From Stictocephala bisonia (lineage: Eukaryota > Arthropoda > Insecta > Hemiptera > Membracidae): a stretch of DNA of 64,000 nucleotides. Below the pieces are notes generated by a model that was not told the DNA's origin, made no database searches, and saw nothing but the letters and a program-made list of their open reading frames with translations. The position numbers and the translations under genes are program-made. Below are positions 1 to 11,130 of this stretch, in pieces. The DNA lies in the NCBI GenBank assembly GCA_035578905.1, contig JAQJVL010000155.1, positions 62,001-126,000 of the forward strand, read 5' to 3'. Each line of letters begins with the position of its first letter. The first letter of the stretch is position 1.

Positions 1-982
1 GTTTAAACAAGAAATAGGCAACACGTTAAAAAAATGTTCTTAGTCGTGTTTAATAATATTTATGAATTGATTAAAACCTCACAGATAAACGTGGTTTTGC
101 CTTTATACCTATTAAATTAAAAATGTCAAGTAATATTTACATCAATAAGTAAATGTGTTCCCTTGATACACAATCTTCTTCTTAGAGCAAGGTTAGCATA
201 AATATTAAAAGCTTTTAAGTTCATAACTGTATTAATGATAATTTAATAGAGCAATAAATATAATAATTTTCACCATTTTTAAGATACTTCATAATAATAA
301 TGGAAATAAATTTTTGTTTGGTAAATGATTTAACAAAATAAAGCTATTAAGAACTGGATATAAATGTGAAATGATTTCCTGCTCATTATAATGTTTTATG
401 ATAGTTAAGAAATATTTGAGAAAAAGTCATCATTTTTATGTATTTTTCAGCCTTTTCCTGCCAATAAATCTAATAAGGAAATCCATTTAGCGAACAAATC
501 CCGGCATTTTAAGACAATTTCTCCGGAATAGGACGGGAAATATATTTTATGGGTATATTACAATTCGGGCCTATATTTAACTAACAGTAATGTGTATTTA
601 ATACCGCTTTTCCGTGGTGGAAGAAAATATCTTAGTTCGTTTTACTTAGAAACAGCCTCCCCCTTGTTGGCTGCCTTCCAGATCAAATCAAATAACCTTT
701 ATTGTTACATTACATTACTGCATAATTGCGTCATGTACATAGTACATAGTATACTTGGTAACAAAAATGTCAATAATAAAATTAAAACTGCTAAAGATAT
801 ACTTTAATCTTATCATAAAATAAACAAAAACATTATGAAACTGACTGGCACGTCAGGAATTCCTGAATACTATAGAAGCAGTGCATAATGGTCAATATGA
901 AGTTGCATAAAGTTCCACTCTTTAAGTTCAATACCACTTTACGTGCATGGGCGGGTGGGCGGTAGTCATATTCCATGCCACT
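1..982. other. AT-rich DNA without recognisable genes
   Basis: Low-complexity AT-rich sequence. A 71-codon open frame at 592-807 has no recognisable motif and looks like chance. A short G-rich scrap around 946-962 resembles one unit of the dispersed 36-bp minisatellite seen at 5.6-7.7 kb. Nothing else stands out on either strand. Confidence 0.6.
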
Positions 983-1162
983 AATCGTATAACTCTGGTT
1001 TGTTAATGGAGTCAATATAGCGAGAGTAATTAGGAGACCAGACCACAGAGGCATATTCCAGGACAGGTCTTACAGTGTCTTGTATAGTGTCAGGATATTA
1101 AAAGTGGACTGAAAGTCTCTGGATGTTCTTAATATGAATCCTAGCAAGGAGTTGGCTTTATT
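983..1162 (-). pseudogene. LINE reverse-transcriptase remnant, C-terminal part
   Basis: Read on the minus strand, this stretch encodes a pattern typical of the region after the catalytic palm of insect LINE reverse transcriptases: KANSLLGFILRTS, then LYKTL, then (after a one-base frame change) VRPVLEYASVVWSPNYS. In intact elements this block reads roughly 'kA..mLGfi.R...f.....l..LY..LVRp.LEYas.vW.P'. The frame is broken and no catalytic motif is present, so it is a dead fragment. It differs in sequence from the LINE remnant next door at 1.3-2.6 kb and probably belongs to another family. The family call rests on motif recognition only. Confidence 0.7.
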
Positions 1163-1329
1163 ACATTTTTGGGATTTTCACATGAATTAGAATCGAAACT
1201 GTTGGATAAAAATTTGTATACAAATGTAAGAATGGATGCATGATGTAACTAAGGAAATAATCTTTTAGTTAGGCCTACGTTAAATTATGATAACGTACAT
1301 TTTTTAAAGTATACAAAGTGTTTAATCTT

Positions 1330-2580
1330 ACAGATTTATAACAACACTTTTTGAAACTTTTAGAAAACACATTCGCTTCACGTTCTGCTTTGAGTGAGGC
1401 TGGCAATGCGTTAAATACTGTAGTTTGATCCCATTAAACAATAGATGTTTTTCGAAGAAGTGCGTTTTATGTGGAAGTGTTGTTGTGTTCATGCCTGATC
1501 TAATATCGTATTTATGTACGAGTTTGTCTGCTTTTAAAATGTCTTTTAAATGTGCACAAATAGGAGGACTCTGCTGATGAAAATTGATGGAAATATAAGT
1601 ATATTATTATCGTTAAAGAGAGATCTACCAAAAAACTCCTTACGCTTACCGAATATAGTTCTAACTGCCCTCTCTTGCAATTTGAACAAAAAGTTAGTTT
1701 CTTTGCACTCATGCCCCCAGATTTGAATTCCATTAGACAAAACAGGATAAATTAGCCCATACTATACAGCAAGTAAAGTCTTACCATATCTATCCATGAT
1801 AGATAAAGCATTTTATTTCACAAAATAATAATGACATTGTACAGATATCATTATTGTACAGATAAACGGTGGAAATAGTTCCCCTCATGCGCACATGCCT
1901 GTGAGAGGGGAACGGGCCACTACCAGCCGGACGTAAATAAAATAAAAATATAACTTTTATATAATCAAATAAAAATGAAATAAGCATATAAATAAACTTA
2001 TGTTTCATAAACAATTGTTGCTTAAATCTATAAACAATACAAAGGCACACTTTTATAAACTAAATTTCCTAACAACAAATAAAATAAAAAACATAACAAT
2101 AGTAAAATAATAATAAAGGGGTACTGGAATCCGCTAAAAAACTAAAACATAAAAGAACCTTTACATAAAAGAAGAAAAACTTTTCAACACAAATATTCCT
2201 GACCCGACTTTTTTACATACCAAGTCATTGTGTGATTTAAATTTTAAATGTTTATCAATACTAATACCCAAAAATGTTGTTTTATCAGAGGAATCGATTT
2301 CCTGTTCATCGAAAACATATGACCCTCTCGATTACTTATTAAAAACTCAATAATACTAAGTTTTTTTATCATTAATACATATTTTGCTGTCATTAGACCA
2401 TTGTAAGAGTATATTAGCCTACTTGAACACCTCCACCTCAAGTTCCGAACAACTGGGGCTGAGACAGAGAGTGAGGTGTCATCAGCGAACAAGCAGACTT
2501 TACCTTGTGTAACATAAGAGGGCAAGTCATTAACAAAGAGTAGGAATAAGATGGGGCGAAGGATCGATCTTACTCCAATA
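1330..2580 (-). pseudogene. LINE reverse-transcriptase remnant, interrupted
   Basis: On the minus strand the order of motifs follows a non-LTR reverse transcriptase. Near 2,576-2,515 lies a degenerate version of the PQGS block (GVRSILRPILFLLFVNDL). Next comes the catalytic box CLFADDTSLSVS, whose two aspartates match the YADD/FADD motif. A block near 2,290-2,180 resembles the thumb region (FLGISIDKHLKFKSH in one frame). After an interruption come LLAVYGLIYPVLSNGIQIWG, FKLQERAVRTIFG and a C-terminal tail ending near 1,330. Frameshifts and stops are frequent. The same motifs occur in the better-preserved LINE at 34.9-36.6 kb, so both are probably from related families. Everything upstream of the PQGS block is missing; the break coincides with the start of a dispersed repeat at 2,577. 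Confidence 0.75.
1795..2165. mobile_element. Insertion-like block inside the LINE remnant
   Basis: The LINE reading frame is lost between about 2,165 and 1,795 and resumes afterwards, so roughly 370 bp appear to be extra. The block is AT-rich with one GC-richer patch at 1,875-1,935 (inverted-repeat-like around cccctcatgcgcacatg...gtgagaggggaa). No coding potential was seen. I could not identify target-site duplications or terminal repeats, so it may be an old insertion or simply diverged LINE sequence. Confidence 0.35.
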
Positions 2581-2737
2581 TAAAGTGGAAGTCTGTAAGA
2601 GGCCTCAGTTCCATAAGATTAAGCAAAGGCCAGTAGTTATTGGCGGCCCTGAGACGTCGAACAGGATTTACGTGATTGGCAGGACTATAGTCCTTATGGG
2701 AATACAATTAACTCGGCAATCTTCTACTGATCCTTGT
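2577..2737 (+). repeat. Dispersed repeat, copy 1 of 2
   Basis: About 160 bp nearly identical to 15,870-16,021 in the same orientation. Shared blocks include AATATAAAGTGGAAG, GTAAGAGGCCTCAGTTCCAT, AGATTAAGCAAAG and CTTATGGGAATACAATTAAC. No open frame of note and no obvious tail. One end coincides with the truncation point of the LINE remnant, which suggests that its insertion or a linked deletion removed the rest of that LINE. Confidence 0.8.
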
Positions 2738-3689
2738 GTAAAGGTAGCTGAAAATTATTCAATTATAACTGAGAATTTTAAAATTTCACAATACTAATTT
2801 TTGGTTTTTTTTCATTCCTGTCTAATTGATTAGAATAAACTCAATTATATTTCCTATTAAAATGATTAAGACACTTTGGGGTTTTTCCTTTCATTACATA
2901 CAACATACTTATTCATTAATCGTTACGTTCCGTATTTTACTTTGTAAAACATCAAATTAAATATCACTTAATTTAAAGGTGCTTTCTTTAATTACAGTAA
3001 CTCAGTTTTTACATTACTTTAAATTGGTTCTAACATATTACCTTACACATTAACAATAATAAATACGGTTCTTTGGCAATCGCACGAGCTAAATCAAAGG
3101 CGACCCGTGTTTTGGCCAAACAAACGTTTGAACATGTGCAAAATACATTTATCAAAAGGTGCGTTACTCTACAATTACAACAGCGTTAAAACAGAAACAT
3201 AAACTTATACACAACATATGTTGGGGATTGATTCAGAAAACTTAAGTACGTAAATTGATATTTTCATAAATACTACGATAAAAATTATCATATGATTTTT
3301 TTTAATCTGTACAACAAATTCTCTCCTTTATTCCATACATCACATTGCAATAGCCACTTTTATTTGTATGTAGCTTCTTACAGCCAATCATTTACCTCTT
3401 AAAGCCAATTACCAAGTACACGCTAATGAGTTATTCCTTCCCTCATAGCTCGTTTCATAGTGTTATTAGATGGCTTCCAACTATACCTCAATAAACAAGA
3501 TGAGTCATATTTCACAGAAGTAGGCTCGTGAGAAACCTTTGTTCATCAGAGCAAACATCATAAGGGAATTACTAATTTCTGAACAATGATATGCAGTACT
3601 TAAAATCCATGAGCTTACGTACTAAAGTTCTACAATTAATTAATAATTAAATAGGGCCTATATACTATGGATAACTAGCCATTTGGTGT
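2738..3689. other. AT-rich DNA without recognisable genes
   Basis: AT-rich sequence containing only the short dispersed repeat at 3,065-3,150. No coding signal, SINE or satellite was recognised in the remainder. Confidence 0.55.
3065..3150 (+). repeat. Dispersed 85-bp repeat, copy 1 of 2
   Basis: Matches 17,458-17,543 in the same orientation: CGGTTCTTTGGCA, then AGCTAA, GCGACCC, TGTTTTG, AAACGT, TGAACRTGTGC and AATRCAT, with scattered substitutions. GC-richer than its surroundings. Class unknown; the short length and lack of a visible tail leave it unassigned. Confidence 0.75.
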
Positions 3690-5290
3690 TACCCGAGTTG
3701 ATCACAGGCACTACCCGAGTTGATCAGAGTTCTACCCAAATTGATCCTGGGCACTACGCAAGTTGATCCTGGCCACTACCCAAGTTAATTAAGGTACTAC
3801 CCAAGTTGATCCTGGCCACTACCCAAGTTAATTAAGGTACTACCCAAGTTGATCCTGGCCACTATCCAAGTTAATTAAGGTACTACCCAAGTTGATCCTG
3901 GGCACTACGCAAGTTGATCATGGCCACTACCCAAGTTGATTAAGGTACTACCCAAGTTGATCCTGGCCACTACCCAAGTTAATTAAGGTACTACCCAAGT
4001 TGATCCTGGCCACTACCCAAGTTAATTAAGGTACTACCCAAGTTGATCCTGGCCACTACCCAAGTTAATTAAGGTACTACCCAAGTTGATCCTGGCCACT
4101 ACCCAAGTTAATTAAGGTACTACCCAAGTTGATCCTGGCCACTACCCAAGTTAATTAAGGTACTACCCAAGTTGATCCTGGCCACTACCCAAGTTAATTA
4201 AGGTACTACCCAAGTTGATCCTGGGCACTACCCAAGTTAATTAAGGTACTACCCAAGTTGATCCTGGCCACTACCCAAGTTAATTAAGGTACTACCCAAG
4301 TTGATCCTGGCCACTACCCAAGTTAATTAAGGTACTACCCAAGTTGATCCTGGCCACTACCCAAGTTAATTAAGGTACTACCCAAGTTGATCCTGGCCAC
4401 TACCCAAGTTAATTAAGGTACTACCCAAGTTGATCCTGGCCACTACCCAAGTTAATTAAGGTACTACCCAAGTTGATCCTGGCCACTACCCAAGTTAATT
4501 AAGGTACTACCCAAGTTGATCCTGGGCACTACGCAAGTTAATTAAGGTACTACCCAAGTTGATCCTGGCCACTACCCAAGTTAATTAAGGTACTACCCAA
4601 GTTGATCCTGGCCACTACCCAAGTTAATTAAGGTACTACCCAAGTTGATCCTGGCCACTACCCAAGTTAATTAAGGTACTACCTAAGTTGATCCTGGCCA
4701 CTACCCAAGTTAATTAAGGTACTACCCAAGTTGATCCTGGCCACTACCCAAGTTAATTAAGGTACTACCCAAGTTGATCCTGGCCACTACCCAAGTTAAT
4801 TAAGGTACTACCCAAGTTGATCCTGGGCACTACCCAAGTAAATAAGGTACTACGCAAGTTGATCCTGGCCACTACCCAAGTTAATTAAGGTACTACCCAA
4901 GTTGATCCTGGCCACTACCCAAGTTAATTAAGGTACTACCCAAGTTGATCCTGGGCACTACCCAAGTTAATTAAGGTACTACCCAAGTTGATCCTGGCCA
5001 CTACCCAAGTTAATTAAGGTACTACCTAAGTTGATCCTGGGCACTACTCAAGTAATTAAAGTACTACCTAAGTTGATCCTGGGTACTACCCAAGTTAATT
5101 AAGGTACTACCTAAATTGATCCTGGGTACTACCCAAGTTGATCCTGGCTACTAACCAAGTTAATTAAGGCTCTACGCAAGTTGAACCTGGCCACTACCCA
5201 AGTTAATTAAGGCACTACGCAAGTTGATCCTGGCCACTACCAAAGTTAATTAAGGTACTACCCAAGTTGATCCTGGGCACTACTTAAGTT
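3690..5290 (+). repeat. 43-bp dimeric satellite, about 37 copies
   Basis: Tandem array with a 43-bp period, made of two related half-units of 21 and 22 bp: one contains CTACCCAAGTTAATTAAGG and the other CTACCCAAGTTGATCCTGG. The start (3,690-3,790) and end (5,030-5,290) are more diverged, with half-units in irregular order, whereas the core is almost homogeneous, as expected when homogenisation acts mainly in the middle of an array. The half-unit similarity shows that the dimer arose from a ~21-bp monomer by higher-order amplification. No coding frame. A diverged fragment of the same satellite occurs at 7,731-7,801. Confidence 0.97.
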
Positions 5291-5640
5291 AAGTTTGGGG
5301 CGAGCTGAGACTATTTGCTCAAACAGTGCAAGCTAGTGAGAGATAGAGAGAAAAATGTCTGTTGCTTAGCCAATTGTACAATTTACACTTTTTCCTCGGC
5401 TGCAGTGATCTGACAAGTATGATGTCGAACAATATGCATTTTCTTTTTATATTAACTCACTAGTTAAAATCATCTTGCCATATGAGATCTATGAGATCAA
5501 TTGTAACCCCATAAAAACGATTACATATAAACAGGGGAACGTTTTTTTCTTTAGATAAAAAAGAAAAAATATATAGGTAAAACAAATTTAAACACAAGTA
5601 ACATACCACCTGTCAATACAATATCTCAATATGCCGTACC
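5291..5640. other. Unique spacer between two arrays
   Basis: About 350 bp of non-repetitive AT-rich sequence between the 43-bp satellite and the G-rich minisatellite. No genes, SINE heads or inverted repeats were recognised. Confidence 0.5.
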
Positions 5641-6590
5641 TGTAAGGGTGGGTGGGTGGGTCAATACCACTGTATGTGTACGGGTGGCCCGGTGGGTCCA
5701 AAATAGTAAACGTAAAGGATTATGTAATATTTGTTGTTACTTGATATTTGTTTCAGATTGTAACCAAACAACCATCAACCAACACATACACATACACGTA
5801 CATAGGTATTGACCCAACCACCCACCCGTACACATACAGTGGTATTGACCCACCCGCCCACCTACACACGTACAGTGGTATTGACCCACCTGCCCACCCA
5901 TACACGTACAGTGGTACTGACCCACCCGCCCACCCACACACGTACAGTGGTATTCACCCACCCGCCCACCCACACACGTACAGTGGTATTGGCCCGCCCG
6001 CCCACCCACACACGTACAGTGGTATTGATCCACCCGCCCACCCACACACGTACAGTGGTATCAATAGCAACTGTTCTTGTATGGGCGGGTGGGTGGGTCA
6101 ATAGCAACTATTCTTGTATGGGCGGGCGGGTGGGTCAATAGCAACTGTTCTTGTATGGGCGGGCAGGTGGGTCAATAGCAACTGTTCTTGTATCGGCGGG
6201 TGGGTGGGTCAATAGCAACTGTTCTTGTATGTGTGGGTGGGTGGGTCAATAATAACTGTTCTTGTATGTGCGGGTGGGTGGGTCAATAGCACTGTTCTTG
6301 TATGGGCGGGTGGGTGGGTCAATAGCACTGTTCTTGTATGGGCGGGTGGGTGGGTTAGGTTAGGTCCCCACCGTGCTTGTATTGGGAGGTTGGGTGGGTC
6401 AATACCACTGTACGTGTATGGGAGGTTGGGTGGGTCAATACCACTGTACGTGTATGGGTGGGTGAGTGGGTCACTACCACTGTACGTTTATGGGTGAGTG
6501 AGTGGGTCACTATCAAACCCGATTTGAGGATCATTACCGCTGTGCGTGTATGAGTGGACGGGTGAGTCAATATCACTTTAATGGTCATCA
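5641..6590. repeat. 36-bp G-rich minisatellite, strand-switching block A
   Basis: Units of about 34-37 bp built on a core that reads CACTGTACGTGTATGGGTGG followed by GTGGGTCAATAC. The plus strand is G-rich at 5,641-5,695, C-rich at 5,810-6,062 and G-rich again from 6,063 to about 6,560. The junction near 6,062 joins opposite orientations head to head, so arms of up to ~250 bp could pair. Because 36 is divisible by 3, all frames stay open for long stretches and give repetitive threonine/proline/histidine- or glycine/valine-rich translations; I do not call these genes. Runs of GGGT and GGGCGGG give G-quadruplex potential. Confidence 0.93.
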
Positions 6591-6704
6591 GCAGTCAAGA
6601 TGGCATCAAAGGATGAAAGGTGGAAAACATCCAAACTAAACATAGAAAATAAGAATCAGCTAGTAGTGTCATAGAAATTCTGCTATACAACTAATAGCCA
6701 CTAA

Positions 6705-7190
6705 CACTTTATGTTTATGGGTGGATGGTTGGGTTACTAACACCGTATGTGTATGGATGGATGGGTGGGTCACTAACACTGTATGTGTATGGATGGATGG
6801 TTGGGTTACTAACACCGTATGTGTATGGCTGGATGGGTGGGTCACTAACACTGTATGTGTATGGGTGGGCGGGTGGGTCACTAACACTTTATGTGTATAG
6901 ATGGATGGGTGGGTCACTAACACTGTATGTGTATGGGTGAGTGGGTGGGTCACTAACACTGTATGTGTATGGGTGGGTGGGTGGGTCACTAACACTTTAT
7001 GTGTATAGATGGATGGGTGGGTTACTAACACTGTATGTGTATGGCTGGATGGGTGGGTCACTAACACTGTATGTGTATGGGTGGGCGGGTGGGTCACTAA
7101 CACTTTATGTGTATAGATGGATGGGTGGATCACTAACACTGTATGTGTATGGGTGGGCGGGTGGATCACTAACACTTTATGTTAATGGGT
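6705..7190 (+). repeat. 36-bp G-rich minisatellite, block B
   Basis: About 13 units with an exact 36-bp spacing, core GTCACTAACACTGTATGTGT followed by ATGGGTGGGCGGGTGG. All are in the same orientation (G-rich on the plus strand). The unit is a variant of block A (CTAACACT in place of CAATACCACT). Open frames across it are by-products of the 3n period. Confidence 0.95.
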
Positions 7191-7344
7191 GGATCACCAT
7201 TGAATACTACGTTCTGTACCCACTGCGGGTGGGTTACCACTGTACTTCTATATTTAAACCCTAAAAACACCCCCAAAACTGCTAAAAACAATACTTCTAG
7301 GACGTTAAAATAGCAAAATTTTATTTTGCAAAAATAATGAATGT

Positions 7345-7690
7345 GTTCCCACCCGCCCGCCCATACACATACAATGGCATTGACCCACACGCCCGCCCAT
7401 ACAAATACAGTGGCAGTGACCCACCCGCCCGCCCATACACATACAGTGGCATTGACCCACCCGCCCACCTATACACGCACTGTGGTATTGACCCACCCGC
7501 CCACCTATACACGCACTGTATGTACCACTATCAATATCACTGTACGTGTAAGGGCGGGTGGTTGGATCATTACCATTGTACGTGTACGGGTGGGCGGATG
7601 GGCCAATATCACTGTACGTGTACGGGTGGGTGGGTGGGTCAATATCACTGTATGTGTACGAGTGGGCGGGAGGTCAATAATCACTGTACG
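7345..7690. repeat. 36-bp minisatellite, inverted block C
   Basis: C-rich units on the plus strand at 7,345-7,525 (GACCCACCCGCCC type), then G-rich units at 7,535-7,690 (ACGGGTGGGTGGGTCAATAT type). The two halves face each other across about 10-20 bp near 7,525-7,540, forming a second inverted-repeat junction in the cluster. Ends in a short CACACAAACA run at 7,689-7,720. Confidence 0.9.
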
Positions 7691-7730
7691 CACACAAACA
7701 CACACAAACACACACAAAATATTAAAAATC

Positions 7731-7801
7731 CAAGTTAATTAAGGCACTACGCAAGTTCATACTGGCCACTACCCAAGTTAATTAAGGTACCTAAGTTGAT
7801 C
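7731..7801 (+). repeat. Detached fragment of the 43-bp satellite
   Basis: Roughly 1.5 units: CCAAGTTAATTAAGGCACTA, GCAAGTTCATACTGGCCACT and ACCCAAGTTAATTAAGGTAC. It lies in the same orientation as the main array that ends 2.4 kb earlier. The simplest reading is that the minisatellite cluster at 5.3-7.7 kb was inserted into, or amplified within, one original satellite array. Confidence 0.9.
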
Positions 7802-9755
7802 ATACTTTTTTAGAAACTTGGACCAGTCAGTAAATGATACTCGACTTTTAAGTTTATATGTATATTTATGAAGCTATTTAATGTCTCTGATTTATTATTT
7901 CCATTTGTGATTAAACTATTAAGTGAAATCAGTAAGAAAACCAACTTAAATTTACATAATTAGATTAGCAAAAATGATAGCTTGCAGATGAACAAGTTTC
8001 CTTAATAGATGGTTGAATAATATTATAAGACAAGTTTTTTATAGCTCGTGTTCCCTACAATTTTTCACCATTAAATTGCTCCGGAAACTACTAACCTAAC
8101 ACTTTTAGTTAGATGGGGTAACTTCCTCTGTGACGATAACGTATCATACATCCATCAACATTAGTAGCAAATGAGTCTAAATAAGTGCAAGTACATATTT
8201 CCGTTTAGTTTTCTCATAATCAGTAGAAATTACAGAATCGTAAATAGTGACACAGGGCTCAGCATATAAGATGACTGGTTTTACGGATATATCACCCTCC
8301 TAACGAACAACTATATCATTACATCATAAACATCCAAAAATTAGGTCCAAATATTTAAAAATGTTTAGTAAATTTTTAGAATATTTCTATGTTCTATGTT
8401 ATTCGAAATGTTTTAATAAGCATAGTGATTGGGTAAAACTGTCACATTTCTGAAACCTGTCATAACGGCTGAAAATATTGAAATATATTTCTTATAACAG
8501 GTTTTACTACTATGTAGTTTATTTCTGACGCAATCATAAACAAGGATTCAAATATCATTGAATTGTCAGTTTTTTTCATTTTCAAACTATTTTCAAACAT
8601 TAACGTATTTCGTGAAATTAGTTAATATAGGAATATATTTTACTGTTATCAAAATAATTAATGTTGTGCCTCTTTAATGTTTTTCTAATATACAAATGGT
8701 TATAATTTCGTGTTACAAATTAATAAAAATATGTGACGGATGAAATCGGAAGATAAGAAGATAAAAATATCAATATAGTTAATATATTAAATGTAGCAGA
8801 AAGTCTAGTGGAGTCACGATGAAAATATGTTGTATGTTGTGTGGGTGAGGGCACTTGAGCGTCACAGAAATGTTCAAGAGAAAGGTAAGTTTCCACCTAG
8901 CTCCATCTCGAAGGTCCACTCAGCTATGAAATAATGTTTGTATGTTTCGTTCGGTTACAATTTTGTGTTGGAGGTCTGGAACAAACAAAATATTACAGTT
9001 GTGTTTCAATACTTTATGTTATTTTAGCTTTATTACAATCACAATTAAAACTATTGATAATTATTGATATTAAAACAATTGATATTAAATCTATAATCAC
9101 ATATAAAAATGTATTAATCACATAAGTATAAAGTTATTGTTTTTGCCGCATTAATTAATTGTGTTGCCTATTTTTCATAAAAAAACATTCAATCTTATAA
9201 AAACTATTCATTTTAATAAACAAGTTAAAATATAACATTGTTTCATGTCATCTTTATAGTATAACAGTAATTTATATTTGTATTCTCAATAAAAACGTTT
9301 TACACGCATAAAACCATTTACTATAAAAGAAACAAACTGAAAAAGTAATGTACTGTGTTTGCTGAAGACACGCGCCTGTGCTCCTATCTAAAAATGAGTA
9401 GTTTTCAATAGGTGCTCGGACGACTATTTTGCGTGCTATTAGCTCAGATTTTATAAAAACTTCTAGTCACTTGAGCATTTGCTGGAGAAGAGAGAGAGAG
9501 ACAAAGAGAGGAAGACCGCAGGCGCACACTGGAAGAGATAACAATAACTAATTTCATAGGACAGGAAAGTTGGCTTCATGTGACCCATATGAGTGGAACA
9601 GTTTTCATGTTTCTATGGTCAATGCTACAAGTAATATAATGTAGTTTACGATTCTATTACTTCCCTAATAAAAATAAGTTCATAATTTCTATCAACAGCT
9701 AGCTTTACACTTCTGGTGAACCCATTCAAACTGACTTTTCGGTTGTGAAAATTTG
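7802..9755. other. AT-rich DNA without recognisable genes
   Basis: About 1.95 kb of AT-rich sequence. A short purine-rich (GA) tract lies at 9,490-9,512. The 63-codon frame at 8,934-9,125 has no recognisable domain. Nothing supports a gene, RNA or mobile element here. Confidence 0.55.
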
Positions 9756-9885
9756 TTTTTTTTTTTTATGAAAACCTTATTCATCAAGTGAAGTACTGAC
9801 CGTTAGGTCAGTTGGGAATTCGAACCTTGGAACTTACCCTCCGCAGTCAGAACCCTTAGCCACTGAGCCACCATGCTGGCAAACC
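9756..9885 (-). mobile_element. tRNA-derived SINE, family 1 copy
   Basis: Read on the minus strand from 9,885: a tRNA-like head with an A-box-like TGGCTCAGTGG and a B-box-like GGTTCGAATTCC about 40 bp later, a short body, then a poly(A) tail corresponding to the 12 T run at 9,756-9,767. This is the layout of a pol III-transcribed SINE moved by LINE machinery. The B-box has one extra base compared with the canonical GGTTCGANNCC. A related copy lies at 34,450-34,568, sharing AAGGTTCGA, CCAACTGA/CGAACTGA, TAACGGT and ACTTCACTTGA. It cannot be a functional tRNA: no cloverleaf 3' half or acceptor stem was found. Confidence 0.75.
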
Positions 9886-10606
9886 ATAATTAATCAGCAG
9901 GGATCCTACTCAATAATTTGGGGTTGGAATAGATCAACTATTAGTAGGTTAACAGTCGTAGTGGAGGGACATGAAGGGTTGTCTGGCATGTCGTGTTTAA
10001 ACTCCGGTTTGAATTCTAATCGACCTACCGTTTTCCCTTCTGTGTATTGACTATACTACTTTTTTAATTGTTTAAAAAAAATCTTATGTATTAGCATAGA
10101 CAAATCAGTCTTTCCATTCGTTAGTTTACTTTTTTTTAAGTTTTCCTGAATATTTTATTGATGTGTATAGTATTGTTATTACTAATATAACATACCAACC
10201 TTATTAATAAAATTACTTCATCTATGCTAATATCTTTGAAGCACTATACAAAAGAGGCTGCGTGCTTTATGGTACTTCCAAGCCAACAGATAACCTGAGA
10301 GGGACATCTTGTAGTGGACGAACTTAAACTAGTGTGTGAGGCTTCTGTTGCATATCTTAAAGTTCTAAATATTTATTACACGTTAAAATAATTTTAAAAT
10401 ATCTTTAAAAATATATTAACAGCTAGAGAGAAGAATACAAATGAGTTTAGTCTAGCAAAGACGTATGTACTATTAGGTAAATTTACTATACAGCACTGTA
10501 GTGTCCCACTAACACAAATTTATAGTTAATAAATCACATAATTACATTTCGATAGAAAAACAATAGACATGAACATCACATAAAACAAATAAATCGATTA
10601 AAATTT
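9886..10606. other. AT-rich DNA without recognisable genes
   Basis: No coding, RNA or repeat signal recognised apart from short homopolymer runs. Confidence 0.5.
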
Positions 10607-10711
10607 CAGTACAAAATGTGCAAATATCAGTACAATATGTGCAAATATCAGTACGAAATGAGCAAATATCAGTACAAAATGTGCAAATATCAGTACAAAA
10701 TGCGCAAATAA
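10607..10711. repeat. 21-bp tandem repeat, five copies
   Basis: Five near-identical 21-bp units of the form CAGTACAAAATGTGCAAATAT. A single unit of the same sequence (AGTAAAAAATGCACAAATAT) lies at the matching place in the Penelope-like terminal repeat at 19,601-19,620. The array directly abuts the terminal-repeat segment at 10,712, so it looks like a local expansion of that element's end. Confidence 0.88.
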
Positions 10712-10790
10712 CATGGTAATTTTCGAAAACCACGTTTACCGTCCTCAGATTAAATGGATTCACAAGAGAATTTAAAGGACGAAAATCACA
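10712..10790 (-). mobile_element. Penelope-like terminal repeat fragment, decayed hammerhead
   Basis: Same family as 19,571-19,709. On the minus strand: the core CTGAGGA (10,748-10,742), one extra base, stem GGTAAAC, loop GTG, then GTTTTC and GAAA (10,724-10,721). One position of stem II is mismatched, and the bases that would form stem III and the cleavage site are changed (ATT where the best copy has TCGATC). I expect no self-cleavage activity from this copy. Confidence 0.7.
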
Positions 10791-10891
10791 AGCCATATAA
10801 TTTAAAGATTATAAAATTCCTAAAAATACCAAGCATAGTTTAATATATTGCTGCCCAATATTTTGAACAACAACAACAACATTTAAATCGC

Positions 10892-11130
10892 GGGCCGGAA
10901 GCTGTGTGGTGCTCTACTCAGTTATTGAGCTCGGTGTCCCAGGCTCGATTCCCGAGGTGGTGAAGGGTAAAATTGCTCTTCAAGTTACCCGATGTTGACC
11001 CAGCATCGTGAAGCAATTGCAAGCAGCTGCGACTTCAGTAGCGAATCCTGGTAGCGAACGCTGGAACTAATGGTGTCGTGACCCGATGTACTAACAATTT
11101 ATTTTCGAGCCAAAACGCCATTAAACATAC
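10892..11130 (+). mobile_element. tRNA-derived SINE, family 2
   Basis: GC-rich island in AT-rich DNA. The first 70 bp look tRNA-like: GGGCCGGAAGCTGTGTGGTG start, a B-box-like GGCTCGATTCCC at about 10,942-10,953 and a weak A-box. A body follows (GTTACCCGATGTTGACCC, GCAAGCAGCTGCGACTTC), and it closes at CGCCATTAAACATAC, an ending common in insect SINEs. No second copy occurs in this window, so the family assignment rests on architecture. Confidence 0.6.
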
